Source: a virus. From it: DNA of 64,000 nucleotides. Below, piece after piece: positions 63,597-64,000 of the stretch (within the stretch, counting starts at the first letter, position 1; every line of letters begins with the position of its first letter). The DNA is taken from the IMG/VR virus record IMGVR_UViG_3300010413_000016, positions 1 through 64,000 of that record. One strand, written 5' to 3'. Both the position numbers and the translations under genes were made by a program. The notes under the pieces were generated by a model. That model was not told where the DNA came from, did not search any database, and saw only the letters and a list, made by a program, of their open reading frames with translations.

Positions 63597-63814
63597 CGTT
63601 CGATGTACTCACCGTTGAGCCAAGCCTGCATTACCTCTACAGTTTGACGTACTTGATCTTCGGTCATTTGGATGGAAGCAGGAGAACGGTCTCCTGGTAC
63701 GATACCTTGGTTCAGTTGAAGACAACGACCTGGTGTGATACCACGGAATGAAGTCAACATTACTTCTTGAACGTTTCCAGTTTCATCGATTGCTGATTTC
63801 AGATTGATGCTCAT
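63593..63814 (-). CDS. early hypothetical protein
   Basis: 73 aa. LTSFRGITPGRCLQLNQG then a helix (TEDQVRQTVEVMQAWLNGEY). SD GGGAGGA, 13 bases after the stop of the 32-residue peptide, so the two share a promoter. Not recognised. Confidence 0.72.
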   Translation of the reverse strand: MSINLKSAIDETGNVQEVMLTSFRGITPGRCLQLNQGIVPGDRSPASIQMTEDQVRQTVEVMQAWLNGEYIER

Positions 63815-63827
63815 GATGCATCCTCCC

Positions 63828-63926
63828 TTAGTACCCCATTCCAGTGGCAGTGAACAGGGCGAGTCCAGCCAGGATGGTCGGAGTGGTGACTACAACTGCT
63901 GCGATGATGATTACTTCCTCTTTCAT
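63828..63926 (-). CDS. 32-residue membrane peptide, paralog of 55818-55916
   Basis: MKEEVIIIAAVVVTTPTILA and a 12-residue end with TGMGY; one span. Clear paralog of the peptide 8 kb to the left. SD GAGAGGAG, own early promoter. Confidence 0.68.
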   Translation of the reverse strand: MKEEVIIIAAVVVTTPTILAGLALFTATGMGY

Positions 63927-63951
63927 GATGATCTCCTCTCACTATGAGTAC

Positions 63952-63980
63952 ATTATTGCTCAACCACACCAAGAAGTCAA
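63952..63980 (-). promoter_or_regulatory. early promoter
   Basis: TTGACT, 17, AATAAT. Confidence 0.75.
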
Positions 63981-64000
63981 CAGTGGTTGGGATCTTGGCC

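Noticed and set aside
57900-63980. Evenly recurring near-identical blocks that could be mistaken for a CRISPR array
   Set aside because: The blocks are promoters with leaders, separated by genes of different length; there are no uniform short spacers.

Overview
The window is a stretch of a large, AT-rich, T4-like phage genome (myovirus, probably jumbo-sized) that infects a proteobacterium. The evidence is a T4-type replication and recombination set (UvsX, UvsY, UvsW, gp44-like and gp62-like clamp loader), rIIA/rIIB, T4-style late promoter boxes (ATAAATA), close-packed genes with ATGA or TAATG junctions, tail-fibre paralogs, and a bank of tiny early genes, each with a host sigma70-type promoter. 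No tRNA, rRNA, CRISPR array or transposase was seen.

Layout. 1-4.8 kb (+): uvsX (5' end outside the window), an RlaP-type nucleotidyltransferase, a short unknown gene, uvsY-like, uvsW. 4.8-11 kb (+): small conserved phage proteins, the N-terminal half of a family C (DnaE-like) DNA polymerase palm, a GroES-like protein, a coiled-coil membrane protein and the clamp loader. 11-20.7 kb (+): late tail-fibre block with four paralogous fibre-type proteins, one shorter relative and a DUF4376-type assembly protein. 20.7-34 kb (+): the C-terminal half of the DnaE-like palm, many small proteins, a CCA/polyA-type nucleotidyltransferase head, a P-loop kinase, FolE2, a TGT/DpdA-like transglycosylase, a dCTP deaminase/dUTPase relative, a DEDDh exonuclease, a deoxyribosyltransferase-like protein and an endonuclease-phosphoribosyltransferase fusion. 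34-41.8 kb (+): QueE, then a self-contained cassette (ionotropic-glutamate-receptor-like K+ channel, TAXI-type periplasmic protein, DUF2491, PspA/IM30) with its own promoter and terminator, then Nudix and QueD. 41.8-54.8 kb (+): rIIA, rIIB, PRPP synthetase, a macro-domain protein and many small proteins. 54.8-64 kb (-): an HNH endonuclease and about twenty early genes for very small proteins, each behind a near-identical promoter and GAGAGGAG leader. The two transcription directions converge at about 54.8 kb.

How the genes work together. UvsX/UvsY/UvsW and the clamp loader serve recombination-dependent replication. FolE2, QueD, QueE and the DpdA-like protein form most of a pathway that makes a 7-deazaguanine base and puts it in DNA (QueC is not in the window). 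Nucleotide genes (dCTP deaminase-like, PRPP synthetase, Nudix, deoxyribosyltransferase-like) feed replication. The channel/TAXI/DUF2491/PspA cassette looks like a bacterial envelope-stress or ion-signalling module carried as a moron.

The most striking untold structure is in the regulatory DNA. On both strands, many sigma70-type promoters have the -10 box in, or next to, the loop of an inverted repeat. In the + strand cases one arm contains the downstream ribosome binding site. Read-through RNA would therefore fold up the SD, while RNA started at the promoter lacks the 5' arm. The second strong anomaly is the DnaE-like polymerase split into two genes 14.5 kb apart, with an untranslated remnant of the conserved N-P-x-R motif just before the second start codon.
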